NCBI GenBank assembly: GCA_963772935.1
Contig: CAVYZK010000008.1
Span: 124,001 to 188,000 of the forward strand
DNA: 64,000 nucleotides
From: JANNNF01 sp963772935
GTDB lineage: Bacteria; Pseudomonadota; Alphaproteobacteria; Rhodobacterales; Rhodobacteraceae
Direction of reading: 5' to 3'
The notes under the pieces: generated by a model
What the model was told of the DNA's origin: nothing
Database searches by the model: none
The model's input: only the letters and a program-made list of their open reading frames with translations
In this document: one piece after another, positions 36,095 to 45,859 of the stretch
Numbering within the stretch: the first letter of the stretch is position 1
How the letters are laid out: every line of letters begins with the position of its first letter
Translations under genes and position numbers: made by a program

Positions 36095-37137
36095 AGCAGG
36101 CGGCCCGTGTAGATCACGCCCTCACCCGGCACCACTTGGCCCATCTGCACCACAGTTTCCCCCGCAGCGGTCAGCAGTTCGGTCAGCGCCTCTGCCCGGT
36201 CTGCCGCGACCACCAGCATCATGCCAATGCCGCAGTTGAAGGTTTTCAGCAGCTCCGGTTCCGCCATATGCGCGGTTTCCGCCAGCCAGCGGAACACAGG
36301 CGGCAGGGTCCAAGCGCCCAGATCAATCTGGCAGGCCAGTCCTTCGGGAATCACCCGCGGCGGGTTTTCGGTCAGGCCGCCCCCGGTGATATGAGCCAAG
36401 GCATGCACCCCCCCGGCCCGCACTGCCGCCAGCGCCTGTTTTACATACAGGCGCGTCGGCGTCAGCAGCGCCTGCCCCAAAGACCCGTCGCTGAACGGGC
36501 AATCGGCCTCCCAGCCGAGGCCCGACAGTTCCACCACCTTGCGCACAAAGGAATAGCCGTTGGAATGAACCCCGTCGGACGCCAGCCCCAGCAACACGTC
36601 GCCCGCCACAACGCCTGCGGGCAGGTCAGAGCCGCGTTCCATCGCGCCGACGGCAAAGCCCGCAAGGTCGAAATCGCCGCCGTGGTACATGCCGGGCATC
36701 TCGGCCGTCTCGCCGCCGATCAGGGCGCAACCGCTCGCCTCACATCCTGCCGCAATGCCGGTGATGATGCGGGTGGCCTGATCCAGCTCCAGTTTGCCAG
36801 TGGCGAAATAGTCCAAGAAAAACAAAGGCTCTGCCCCTTGGCAGACAAGATCATTGACGCACATCGCCACCAGATCGACGCCGATGGTATCGACATGGCC
36901 GGTATCAATCGCGATGCGCAACTTGGTGCCGACGCCATCGGTCGCAGCCACAAGGATGGGGTCTTTGAACCCTGCCCCCTTGAGATCAAACAACGCGCCA
37001 AAGCCGCCAAGCCCGCCCATCGTGCCCGACCGCATCGTGCGCTTGGCCGCAGGCTTGATCCGGTCCACCAGCGCATTGCCTGCGTCGATGTCCACGCCCG
37101 CATCGGCATAGGTCAGCCCGTTGTGCCCTGTCGTCAT
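36091..37137 (-). CDS. purM: Phosphoribosylformylglycinamidine cyclo-ligase
   Basis: This enzyme makes aminoimidazole ribotide from FGAM with ATP. It has 348 residues with LTYADAGVDIDAGNALVDRI at the N-terminus, GGLGGFGALFDL, ALIGGETAEMPGMYH and HITGGGLTENPPRV, all diagnostic. It is the first gene of the purM-purN operon, divergent from the lipid kinase gene. Confidence 0.96.
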   Translation of the reverse strand: MTTGHNGLTYADAGVDIDAGNALVDRIKPAAKRTMRSGTMGGLGGFGALFDLKGAGFKDPILVAATDGVGTKLRIAIDTGHVDTIGVDLVAMCVNDLVCQGAEPLFFLDYFATGKLELDQATRIITGIAAGCEASGCALIGGETAEMPGMYHGGDFDLAGFAVGAMERGSDLPAGVVAGDVLLGLASDGVHSNGYSFVRKVVELSGLGWEADCPFSDGSLGQALLTPTRLYVKQALAAVRAGGVHALAHITGGGLTENPPRVIPEGLACQIDLGAWTLPPVFRWLAETAHMAEPELLKTFNCGIGMMLVVAADRAEALTELLTAAGETVVQMGQVVPGEGVIYTGRLL

Positions 37138-37330
37138 GCGCCCGATCCCCGTCTGTTGCCATAGCTAAAGCCTGTCGCCGCCCGCATAGCCGATCAGGGC
37201 GCTGCGTGCAACGCGGGGCGTGCGGACCCCGCCCCGGATGACGGTGCCACAGGTTTTCCGCACCAACCCTTTGCAATTGCGCACGTGCGGCATATGTCTG
37301 ACCGGCAAGCCCCGAGCGAAAGGATGCCCG

Positions 37331-38233
37331 ATGAAGGGACCGGTCTGTATTCTGGCAAACGCCGGTTCGGGCAAGAAGGCCGCCAAGCAACTGACCGATC
37401 TGTTGCAACCTTTGCAGGATGCCGGGTTGTCCCCCGAAGTCAGGCTGATCGACAAGGGCAAGGATATCGTGGCCGAGGCTCAGCGCGCCAAGGATGACGG
37501 CTTTGCCACCATCATCGCAGCGGGTGGCGATGGCACCATCTGTGCTGTTGCAGGCGTGCTTGCGGGTACCGATATCGCCATGGGTATTGTACCAATGGGC
37601 ACGTTCAACTTCTTTGCCCGCAGTCTTGGCCTGCCGAATGACCCTGCCGCGGCGATTGCGGCGCTGATCACCGCCCAACCGCAACAGGTGAATGTCGGCG
37701 AGGTGAATGGCAAGCTGTTCCTCAACAACGCAAGCCTTGGCCTGTACCCTGCCCTGCTGGAACAGCGCGAGGCCGCCTATGCCCGCTTTGGCCGGTCGCG
37801 GCTTGCGGCCTATTGGTCGGGGCTGCGCACCCTTGTGACCTATGACCGCCCCAGCCGGATGCGCATCACCATCGACGGGCGGACCGAACACCTGCGCAGC
37901 CCGATGATCTTTGTCGCCCAATCCGCCTATCAACTGGACCAGTATGGGATGGAGGGGGCCGATCTTATCCGCGACGGCAAGTTTGCGGTCTACATCGCGC
38001 CCGAATTGCGGCGCTGGCAATTGTTGGGTTTTGCGCTGCGCGTGGCCCTGCGCACCGCCCGCCCCTACCGTGACTTCACGCTGGAGGCCGGGTCGGAAAT
38101 CACCATCGAAACCCGCAAATCCCGCCGTACCATCGCCCGTGATGGTGAGCGGGAAAAGATGGTCGCCCCCTTTCGGTTCAAGGTCTTGCCAGCGGCGCTG
38201 ACGGTGCTGGTGCCGACCGCCGCGCCCGAGTGA
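37331..38233 (+). CDS. Diacylglycerol/sphingosine kinase-family lipid kinase
   Basis: This 300-residue protein of the DAGK catalytic family has the nucleotide-binding IIAAGGDGTICAVAGVLAGT and PMGTFNFFARSLGLP motifs (the usual GTxNDF is here GTFNFF, as in YegS-like relatives). The C-terminal half carries LFLNNASLGLYP and FRFKVLPAALTVLVP. It probably phosphorylates a lipid or lipid-like alcohol at the membrane. The start ATG 37331 follows AAAGGATGCCCG. The phosphoesterase gene follows after four bases, so they form an operon. Confidence 0.85.
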   Translation: MKGPVCILANAGSGKKAAKQLTDLLQPLQDAGLSPEVRLIDKGKDIVAEAQRAKDDGFATIIAAGGDGTICAVAGVLAGTDIAMGIVPMGTFNFFARSLGLPNDPAAAIAALITAQPQQVNVGEVNGKLFLNNASLGLYPALLEQREAAYARFGRSRLAAYWSGLRTLVTYDRPSRMRITIDGRTEHLRSPMIFVAQSAYQLDQYGMEGADLIRDGKFAVYIAPELRRWQLLGFALRVALRTARPYRDFTLEAGSEITIETRKSRRTIARDGEREKMVAPFRFKVLPAALTVLVPTAAPE

Positions 38234-38237
38234 TACG

Positions 38238-39056
38238 ATGGGGCGCATCCTGCATCTGTCCGATCTGCACTTCGGCACCGACCGCCCGGAATTACGCCAA
38301 CCGCTGGTGGATCTTGCGGCGCAACTGAAACCTGATGTCATCATCATCTCGGGCGATCTGACGCAGCGGGCGCTGAAAACCCAGTTTGCCGATTGCGCCG
38401 CCCTGATCCGCCGCCTGCCCGTCCCGGTGCTCTGCGTGCCGGGCAACCATGATGTGCCGCTATACAACCCGCTGGCGCGGTTGTTCTGGCCGTTCCGCGC
38501 CTATCGCACCGCGATTTCCAACAATCTGGAGCCGGTGTTTCACAGCCCCGATCTGGCGGTGATCGGCGTCAACACCACTGATCCGACGGTCTGGCAACGC
38601 GGGCTGATCGCGGCAGACACGCTGGCCCGCGCCTGTGCGCGCCTGCAGGCTTGCGCGCCGGGGCAGTTGCGCGTCGTCGTCCTGCACCACCCGCTGACCC
38701 AACCGGCAGACCTTGGCAAGACCCCGATGAAAGGGGCTGGCGAAGCTGCCGAAGCCTTTGCCGAGGCTGGCGCGGATGTCGTGCTGTCAGGCCATCTGCA
38801 CCAATGGGCGGCGGACCCGTTCGCGCTGCGCAAGGGTGGGCGGCTGATGCTGTGCGTGCAGGCCGGGACCACCCTGTCCACCCGTCTGCGGGGGCAAGAA
38901 AACGATGCGAACGTGATCGACCATGATCAGGGCCGCGTCACCGTGACCCGGTATGTGGCGACCGACGCCCTGCCCGTCTTCCACCCCGCCCCCGGTGCCA
39001 GCTTCCATCAGCAGGACCAAGGCTGGCAATCCTTGCCCCATCCGCCCGAACAATAA
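38238..39056 (+). CDS. Calcineurin-like metallophosphoesterase
   Basis: The 272-residue product has the full metal-site set: LHLSDLHFGTD, ISGDLTQ, VPGNHDVPLY, VVLHHPLTQ and SGHLHQWAADP. This is the class of cAMP or nucleotide phosphodiesterases, but the substrate is not known. It is coupled to the lipid kinase gene with a four-base gap, which suggests a shared lipid-phosphate role. Confidence 0.9.
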   Translation: MGRILHLSDLHFGTDRPELRQPLVDLAAQLKPDVIIISGDLTQRALKTQFADCAALIRRLPVPVLCVPGNHDVPLYNPLARLFWPFRAYRTAISNNLEPVFHSPDLAVIGVNTTDPTVWQRGLIAADTLARACARLQACAPGQLRVVVLHHPLTQPADLGKTPMKGAGEAAEAFAEAGADVVLSGHLHQWAADPFALRKGGRLMLCVQAGTTLSTRLRGQENDANVIDHDQGRVTVTRYVATDALPVFHPAPGASFHQQDQGWQSLPHPPEQ

Positions 39057-39339
39057 TCTGCCCCCCCCCGTCCGTGTTGACCCCCGGTCTTTCGCGCCCG
39101 CGCAGACCAAGGCAGCGGCACGCGCGACGCAGGCCTTTCAAGACCGTGCTGCGACAAATCAATGTCACAGAAAAGGCAAAATTCAATCTTAAGAAGTATT
39201 ATCGATCTGCAACACTACACCTGATTTAGTATTGCGTGTCTTTTGCAAAACTGGGCCAATCGCCTGGTGACGTTCAAGCGCGCCAACATGCCAAGGATAA
39301 CTGCCGACCCTTTCCCCTTTTTCACGGAGTTCACCTGCG
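39057..39339. promoter_or_regulatory. Upstream region of the large RTX gene
   Basis: This 283-bp region has a poly-C run (about 39060-39069) and an AT-rich part (39160-39250) unlike the surrounding DNA, likely the promoter of the RTX gene. CACGGAGTTCACCTGCG precedes the ATG at 39340. Confidence 0.4.
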
Positions 39340-41829
39340 ATGACGACGTTTACAATTAATGGGACTGACAATACTGCCGATGCAATCACGGTCACAAATG
39401 CCCTTGTCGGCCCCGGCTTTGCTTATCTGATAAACCTTGCCCCCGGTGTTGGTCTGGCCGACAGCCTGATCGTTAATGGGGCAGGTTCGGACGATACCCT
39501 CAACCTGTCGCTGCTTACCTCGCTGTCAGGCCTGACAGAACTGGACCTCTTTGGCGGTGCAGGCAATGACGTGATCTTTGGCAGCACCACCCATGATCAT
39601 CAATACGGCGGCACCGGTGCGGATACGCTGTTTGGCGGCTTGGGCAATGACACGCTGCAAGGCGATGCCGAGGCCGACGTCATGGAGGGCGGCTTCGGGA
39701 ACGATGTGTTCCTGATCACCGCTGACCACGGACAGGGGGATATATTCGATGGCGGATCAGACTTTGATGTCATCCGCAATATTCCCGGCCAAACGATCAG
39801 CTTTTCAAATATCTCAGCTATCAATCTGATTGAGATTGAACAGATCGACGGCAGCAATTCGGTCATCTCTGGCACAGCAGGCAATGATGTGCTGGATTTT
39901 TCGGCCATTCAGACGGCCATCGGGGTCACAGCCTTCAATGGCGGCGCGGGCGACGACATCATTCGCGGTGTGACAGGGACTGCGGTCCGGCTTGAAGGCG
40001 CGGCGGGGCAGGATACGCTGCTGGGCAATGCGCTTGGCGAAGCACTGGACGGCGGGGCTGACAATGACAATCTGCGCGGCAATGGCGGCAACGATACGCT
40101 GGACGGCGGCGAGGGTGCGGACAAGCTGTTTGGCGGTGATGGCGACGACCTGTTCCTGATGCTGGGCAGCCAGGGTCAGGGCGACATCTATAGCGGCGGC
40201 GATGGCATGGATACCCTGCGCCATTCCAACACGGGCCAGCCGATTACCCTGACCGGGGTGGGGCCTGCGAATTTCATCTCGATCGAGGTCTTCGACGGGG
40301 CCGGATCGTCGATGAACGGCGACAGCAGCGCCAACCGGCTGGATTTCTCGGCAATCGACATCGCGATCAACCTGACGGGCATCTCTGGCGGCGACGGCAA
40401 TGATACTCTGGTGGCCTTCGGGTCAACGGCCATTGCGATCAATGGCGATGCAGGCAATGACCGCATCATCGGCAACAGCCAGGCCGAGGTGCTGAACGGC
40501 GGGTCGGGCATCGACAACATCTATGGCGGTGTCGGCAACGATTCCATCGACGGCGGGTCCGAGGCCGACAACCTTTATGGCGGCGCTGGCGACGATCTGT
40601 TCCTCATGCTGGGCATTCAGGGTCAGGGCGACCGGTTCTATGGCGGCAGCGGCACAGATACGATCCGCCATTCCAACACGGGCCAGCCGATTTTCCTGTC
40701 GAACGCCGGACCAGCGAATTTCGTGTCGGTCGAGGTGTTCGACGGCATCGGGTCGTCGATGAACGGCACCGCTGGCAACAACCGGCTGGATTTCTCCTCT
40801 ATCGCCACTGCCATCAATCTGACTGGGATTTTCGGCGGCGACGGCAATGATACCCTGATCGCTTTCGGGTCCACAGCCATCGCCCTCAGCGGCGACGCGG
40901 GCAACGACCGGATCGTTGGCAATGCGCTGTCCGAAGTGCTGAACGGAGACAGTGGGTTTGATACCCTGCTGGGTGGTGCGGGCAATGACACGCTGGATGG
41001 CGGCGCGGATGCCGACGTGATCTTTGGCGGTGACGGCAATGACCTCATCAACTGGCTTGGGGCGGAAGGTCAGGGCGACACCATCAATGGCGGTGCAGGC
41101 ACAGATACCCTGCGCCAGACCAATGTGGGGCAGCCGCTGGTCATCCTGAATGCGCGTGACGCCAACTTCATCGGGGTCGAGCGGTTTGATCTTGCAGGCT
41201 CATCGGTCAATGGCTCTGACGCGGCCAACCTGATCGACTTTTCCGCAATCGGGCGGGCACTGAACTTTGGCACCATCAACGGCTTGGGTGGCGATGACAC
41301 GCTCATCGGGTTCGGCGGCACGGCGGTCATTTTGAACGGCGGGTCCGGCAACGATGTCATCACCGGCAATGGTAAGGATGAAACGCTGAACGGCGATGCC
41401 GACAACGACCGCATTTCGGGCGTCAACGGTGATGACCAGATCAATGGCGGCACCGGCAACGACACGCTGCTTGGTGGTGCCGGGAGCGATACGCTGACAG
41501 GCGGCAGCGGTGCAGATCAGTTTGTATTCACGCTTGCGCTGCATTCCCTGCCGACTGATCCCGATGTCATCACCGATTTTGAGGGTGCAGGGGCGGCGAT
41601 TGGCGACCGTATCCGCCTCAGCGGAATTGATGCTGACACGACACTGATCGGCAATCAGAACTTCACATTCAATTCAGTGGGTGTAGCAGGTCTGAGCTTG
41701 GCGTCCGATGGGACAGACACGCTGGTGCAGCTGAATACCGATGCCGACGCCGAGTTTGAAATGGTGATCCGCCTGACCGACGGTGGCGTGGCGCATACCG
41801 TCTATGTCGCCGCCGATTTCTTTTTGTAA
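39340..41829 (+). CDS. Large RTX repeat protein with four ~149-residue units
   Basis: This 829-residue, acidic, cysteine-poor protein has no signal peptide. It is rich in RTX nonapeptides (GGAGNDVIFG, GGDGNDTLVAFG and similar) arranged in four long units of 148-149 residues (nt 39688-41472), each with one RTX pair, an FxxIExFDGxxSSxNG-like segment and LDFSAI. The C-terminus (FVFTLALHSLPTDPDVITDF, HTVYVAADFFL) is a type I secretion tail. It binds calcium extracellularly; the function may be adhesin or S-layer-like. No transporter is adjacent. Confidence 0.85.
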   Translation: MTTFTINGTDNTADAITVTNALVGPGFAYLINLAPGVGLADSLIVNGAGSDDTLNLSLLTSLSGLTELDLFGGAGNDVIFGSTTHDHQYGGTGADTLFGGLGNDTLQGDAEADVMEGGFGNDVFLITADHGQGDIFDGGSDFDVIRNIPGQTISFSNISAINLIEIEQIDGSNSVISGTAGNDVLDFSAIQTAIGVTAFNGGAGDDIIRGVTGTAVRLEGAAGQDTLLGNALGEALDGGADNDNLRGNGGNDTLDGGEGADKLFGGDGDDLFLMLGSQGQGDIYSGGDGMDTLRHSNTGQPITLTGVGPANFISIEVFDGAGSSMNGDSSANRLDFSAIDIAINLTGISGGDGNDTLVAFGSTAIAINGDAGNDRIIGNSQAEVLNGGSGIDNIYGGVGNDSIDGGSEADNLYGGAGDDLFLMLGIQGQGDRFYGGSGTDTIRHSNTGQPIFLSNAGPANFVSVEVFDGIGSSMNGTAGNNRLDFSSIATAINLTGIFGGDGNDTLIAFGSTAIALSGDAGNDRIVGNALSEVLNGDSGFDTLLGGAGNDTLDGGADADVIFGGDGNDLINWLGAEGQGDTINGGAGTDTLRQTNVGQPLVILNARDANFIGVERFDLAGSSVNGSDAANLIDFSAIGRALNFGTINGLGGDDTLIGFGGTAVILNGGSGNDVITGNGKDETLNGDADNDRISGVNGDDQINGGTGNDTLLGGAGSDTLTGGSGADQFVFTLALHSLPTDPDVITDFEGAGAAIGDRIRLSGIDADTTLIGNQNFTFNSVGVAGLSLASDGTDTLVQLNTDADAEFEMVIRLTDGGVAHTVYVAADFFL
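39688..41472 (+). repeat. Four tandem 444/447-bp coding repeats in the RTX gene
   Basis: Unit borders at 39688, 40132, 40579, 41026 and 41473 are each marked by a GGxGxD codon set. Units 2, 3 and 4 are exactly 447 bp; unit 1 is 444 bp. Units 2 and 3 are closest and share long identical DNA (for example around CATTCCAACACGGGCCAGCC). Confidence 0.85.
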
Positions 41830-41836
41830 CGCAGGC

Positions 41837-41862
41837 GGGCGGGCGCATCACCGCGCCCGCCC
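41837..41862 (+). terminator. GC-rich terminator hairpin after the RTX gene
   Basis: Ten perfect pairs (41837-41846 with 41853-41862) lie eight bases after the RTX stop. No T-run follows; termination efficiency is uncertain. Confidence 0.55.
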
Positions 41863-41932
41863 CCATTCCACAGCCCAAAACCACCGCTATAACCTTGACC
41901 CACCCAGCCCGTCTGATACTCAGTCCCCTGTC

Positions 41933-42008
41933 GGGCCTGTAGCTCAACGGTTAGAGCAGGGCGCTCATAACGCCTTGGTTGGGGGTTCGAGTCCCTCCGG
42001 GCCTACCA
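41933..42008 (+). tRNA. tRNA with CAT anticodon, probably tRNA-Ile2 (lysidine-modified) rather than Met
   Basis: The D-arm is AGCTCAACGGTTAGAGC, the anticodon loop CTCATAA, the T-arm GGGGG TTCGAGT CCCTC, and CCA is encoded. The acceptor starts GGGCCTG. It lacks the initiator hallmarks (mismatched first pair, three G-C pairs in the anticodon stem). The sequence resembles tRNA-Ile2, whose C34 is converted to lysidine by TilS to read ATA; an elongator Met tRNA cannot be excluded. Confidence 0.85.
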
Positions 42009-42208
42009 CAATCATAACGGCCACTGCGTGAGCGGCGTCCCCGACACGGCATGCCGATTGGCAGGGAAAAGGTTTGCAGGCACCACCTGCCGTGCAATCA
42101 TCGCCGCCCCGGTTTGCGCTGCACAGGCATTGCGCTCATGCACAAAGCGCGCATCGCGCGGCCAATCATGGTCATGGCATGGGCCGTGCGCAAGCGGCCC
42201 ATCGATCA

Positions 42209-43156
42209 CTAGCTGCCTCTGCGAACCTCGCCCACTTGCCTTGTGATCTGGCTGATGTGGCGGCCATCGGTGCCACAACAGCCGCCCCAGACCTTGATGT
42301 GCCCGAATCTGCGGGCCAGATCGGCCATCTGGCCCCCCAGTTCAACCGGGTCGCCATCTTCCAGATGCCCCAGTTTGCACAGATCCAACGTCTCCATCGC
42401 CACGGCGTTCGGCATGAAGCCGCCAAGCCGTGCCGTCCAGTCACCGGCCGTCAGGGCAGGTTCGAACTCTGTCGGATGGGTGCAGTTGATCATATAATAG
42501 GCGGGCGCGTTGCCCGTGGCTGCATCAACAGCAGTAATGGCCTGTTCCAGCGTCTCACCACCGTGCAACCGCCCGCCGTTTGCGGCAATGAAAGACACGA
42601 CAACGGGCACATCCGCCGCCTTCGCCGCACGGACCAGACCAATCGCCTCTTGCACGCTGGAAAAAGTCATCGCCGTCACATGATCAACCCGGGCCTTGCG
42701 GAAGGTGGCGATCTGCGCGGAATGATACTCCTCGGCCTCGGTGGCATCAGGGGTGCGGCCGATGTTATAGGCATCGCCGCGCGGCCCGATCACTCCACCC
42801 ACCGGCATCGGCGTGTCCGGGCTGCCATATTCCCGCGCGAAATCCCGGTAGAATTCAATGCCACGGATGTTGATTTCCTCCAGCGCCTCTGCAGAATACC
42901 CGATCAGATCGCCCCAGTCGCGACTGGCGCGGTAATGCAGCCCTTCATTGATGACGCCGAATCCGTTTTCCACCGCCGCCTCCACGACCTTCCGGTGATA
43001 ATCCCGCAGGCAAGACACGCCCCGCGCGTCGTTCAGCAATTCAAACCCGCAGAAATGCCGCAGGGTGAACCCATCCACATACTGCATCCAGGTTTCAAAC
43101 CCGCCAGCCGTTGTCAAAAGCTTGCCCGCCAGATCCCGACGTTCTGTTTCTGCCAT
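42209..43156 (-). CDS. Homocysteine S-methyltransferase family protein
   Basis: This 315-residue barrel enzyme of the BHMT/MmuM family transfers a methyl group to homocysteine from a donor such as S-methylmethionine or betaine. The zinc cysteines are seen as MINCTHPTEF and VWGGCCGTDGRHI. The GFGVINEGLHYRASRDWG and AMTFSSVQEA segments match the barrel. Start ATG 43156 has a GGAGGG ribosome-binding site; the open frame upstream is not conserved. No partner genes are adjacent. Confidence 0.9.
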   Translation of the reverse strand: MAETERRDLAGKLLTTAGGFETWMQYVDGFTLRHFCGFELLNDARGVSCLRDYHRKVVEAAVENGFGVINEGLHYRASRDWGDLIGYSAEALEEINIRGIEFYRDFAREYGSPDTPMPVGGVIGPRGDAYNIGRTPDATEAEEYHSAQIATFRKARVDHVTAMTFSSVQEAIGLVRAAKAADVPVVVSFIAANGGRLHGGETLEQAITAVDAATGNAPAYYMINCTHPTEFEPALTAGDWTARLGGFMPNAVAMETLDLCKLGHLEDGDPVELGGQMADLARRFGHIKVWGGCCGTDGRHISQITRQVGEVRRGS

Positions 43157-43306
43157 GTTGCCCTCCAAACCAACGCTGCGACGGATAAAATCCTTCGACC
43201 CCGTCTTGATTGGACGTGATGATAGCACGAGTCGCAACCAAGCGGTGCCGCTTTTGCAGGCGCAAAGGGGTAAGGACCGTGGTCCACGGGGGCGGTCTGT
43301 TTACCG

Positions 43307-43729
43307 TCACACAACCACGACAAGCGACGGAATAAGCGCAACTATCGTTGCGGTCTGCACTGCGTTGGCCAGCATGCCCATCCAATGCAGGCGGCGCAAC
43401 CGCGTCCCTGCGCCCGTTGCGCCAGCTTGAACCTCGGCCAGCCCCGCATCCAGCCGCGCCATCATCCAGTGCCGCCAGACAAGGGCAATCACCGTCGCAA
43501 GACCAATGACAAAGGCCGGAAACATGCGCCCGTCCAGCATGTTGAAGATCGTGGCCGCCACCCCCACAATCACCGAAACCAGAAAATAGCCAAAGAACAT
43601 CGCCCGCAGCAACCAGGCGACCTGCGGAATATCCAACCGCACCAAAAGAAACGAAGGCGAGGCTAGTAACAGGTAAAACATCGGCAGCAAGACGACGATA
43701 ACGGTCAGAGCCGTGATGTTTATCGCCAT
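43307..43729 (-). CDS. Four-helix membrane protein, DUF4149-like
   Basis: This is a 140-residue hydrophobic protein with four predicted helices (ITALTVIVVLLPMFYLLLA; AMFFGYFLVSVIVGVAATIF; MFPAFVIGLATVIALVW; NAVQTATIVALIPSLVVVV). The LRRLHWMGMLANAVQ stretch before the last helix resembles DUF4149/TMEM205-type proteins. The function is unknown. It lies upstream of the homocysteine methyltransferase gene on the same strand, 150 bp away. Confidence 0.7.
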   Translation of the reverse strand: MAINITALTVIVVLLPMFYLLLASPSFLLVRLDIPQVAWLLRAMFFGYFLVSVIVGVAATIFNMLDGRMFPAFVIGLATVIALVWRHWMMARLDAGLAEVQAGATGAGTRLRRLHWMGMLANAVQTATIVALIPSLVVVV

Positions 43730-44059
43730 CCTGCGTGCCCTTCCTGTCTGCTGCTACGCGAACCCAGACTGATTGGTGTTCGCGCATAGATCAAGGGATT
43801 GCTCTGCCAAGGCGCGGTCATTTGCCCGGCAAGCGTGGCACTGATGAAACCGCACGCCCGCATCACAAGCCCCGAAGACTTTTACTATGAACAGGGGGCT
43901 ATTTTCCGACATTGCGCCAAAAATCCAACTGTCAAATTTGTTCAGAGTTCGCGAACAATCGAACTCTCAAGGCGGTTGATTTCCACTATCAGAAAAATCG
44001 CCTGATGGTGCTTATCTTTCGACGACCTAAAATACAGAAAAGTCGGTAAGTGTTACATC
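43730..44059. other. Low-information intergenic region
   Basis: Base composition is visibly more AT-rich than in the flanking genes. A short plus-strand frame (43799-44005) has no recognisable product. This and the decayed RTX gene and IS remnant to the right look like an accessory-DNA patch. Confidence 0.4.
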
Positions 44060-45804
44060 AACGCCAACGGCCAGAATTGCAAACTGTAGCCGAGCAGTCC
44101 GCTCGTTCCATCCCTGTCGAAAAAAGACGACCCGAGCCTTTATCATAAATAATCAGATCTGACGCTGTTGCCTTACGGCCCGGAATGTTTGAAAAACGCA
44201 GCTTCGTATAATATCCCCGACAGCAATCCGAAAAAAATTAAATCGTCCAGCCGGATGATATCATCCACATGGCGAAATTCTGAATTTGGTCAAATGTTTG
44301 TAGTGCCAAGTGCAGAGTTAAAGATAAAGATGTCCCTGCGAAGCCGGCCTGTCATTGTGTCATTGCCCGGAGCACCGTTCAGAACATTGTTGCCGCTGTT
44401 TCCGGTCAAAAAATTCGCCAATGCATTGCCGGTGCCCGCGATATTGGCGGTGCCCGCCAGGGTCAGCCGCTCGACAAATCGTGGGCTGCATCTGTACTGA
44501 GGCTGAGACTGACCGCGCTTTGCACCGTATCAATGCCGCCCGCATCCGTGGTGCTGACCAGAGTTATCGTTACCACCGCACAGTCGTTGGCGGATGCGAC
44601 GACATAGGTGTCATTGTCAGCACCCCCCAAAAGCGCGTCATTGCCACTGTCCCCAAAAAGCCGGTCATTGCCACCGCCGCCATAGACAGACTCATTGCCG
44701 CCATGGGCGTAAACGGTGTCATCCCCTGCCAGCGACCGGATGACCTCTCGCGTTGCCCGACCGATTAGCCTGTCACTCCGGGTGGTTGGGATGGCCGCGC
44801 CGATGATGGTCAGGGTCAGCGATTGTTCGGCAGGCTGGTCGTCATCGTCATCTGCGCGCAGGGTCAGCACGTAGCTTCCCGCCCCCACACCCGCAGCCAC
44901 CTGACCATAAATCTGCCCAGTCTCCGCATCTACACGCAGCCCATCTGGCAGGCGCAGCACCGAAAAGCTCAGATCATCGCCGTCCAGATCGGCGAACAGC
45001 AGCGCCATCGCAAGGTTGAACGTCCCGCCTACCGCGACTTGCTGCGGATCGATGGTATCGAAAACCGTCGGCGCGGTGAAAGTTTGCGGGTTGGTGGGCA
45101 ATCCTACCTCGGTCAGGCGCATCCCGTCTGCGGCCACATAGGCTATGACCAGACCGCCATCAAAGGGCTCAATTTCCACAAATCGACTTGTGGCAGTGAC
45201 GCCAAGGTTCTGGTGTGGCCAAAGCGGATTGCCCGCGACGTCGAATGTCTGGGTAAGCAGATCAAACTGCGCAGTTTGCCCTTCGCGCAACAGAACCGAC
45301 AGCAACAGCAGCGCCCCCTCCGCCTGCCCGACCATCCTGACAGTACCCCGCGCCGGCACGTTATCGGGCTCGGCAAGGGTATTGATAGTCAGCGCCCACC
45401 ACGTCTGATCTACCGTAAGGGTCAGCGGATTACAGACATAGACGAGATAGGCACGATAGCCCCGAGCCGTCAGCGGGTCAGCAAATCGTTCAAGAAAGGT
45501 CGCCCCCTCCGCGGTCAGGAAAGCAATTCTTCCGTCGTCAAGATGAACCGTCTCGATCATGGTGCCGTGCGAATAGCGATAGTGGTTGGGTATCGAGAAC
45601 GAGCTGGCATTGGCAGAAAACTCGCTCAATACACCGCCAGGTCCCCCAGCCGGGAGCGTAATTGACAACCAGGTTGTGATCCATCGTGTCGGTCGCCTGC
45701 ACATATCTGGTCGTTACAGAAAAGTTGTCGCCATTCGCCAGCCAGATTGAACTGGCAGTGGGTCTGCGCTTGAAGGCGGACGGCAATGGCGGGATCGCAT
45801 CCAC
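44060..45804 (-). pseudogene. Decayed RTX/cadherin-like surface protein gene
   Basis: Minus-strand frames spell one RTX protein in pieces: WLANGDNFSVTTRYVQATD (frame 1, from 45804), VLSEFSANASSFSIPNHY through a cadherin-like LPDGLRVDAETGQIYGQVAA, RTX repeats YGGGGNDRLFGDSGNDALLG, then after another frame change VERLTLAGTANIAGTGNALA and DIFIFNSALGTTNI*, and finally HVDDIIRLDDLIFFGLLSG with stops. At least four lesions and missing termini mean real decay, unlike the single indels in housekeeping genes. Confidence 0.7.
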
Positions 45805-45859
45805 TCTACAGCCCCTTGGTTTGAGTTTGCCGTGCCGAAGTGATCAAACGGAACAAGGT

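Noticed and set aside
34837..37164. 775-residue plus-strand frame
   Set aside because: It runs antisense to rnd, purN and purM, all clearly real on the minus strand.
39060..39069. Poly-C tract as a phase-variation switch for the RTX gene
   Set aside because: It is about 270 bp before the start and outside any clear promoter spacing; given the indel-prone sequence its length is not reliable.
43799..44005. Short plus-strand frame of 68 residues
   Set aside because: No recognisable domain or good ribosome-binding site was found; left inside the intergenic entry.
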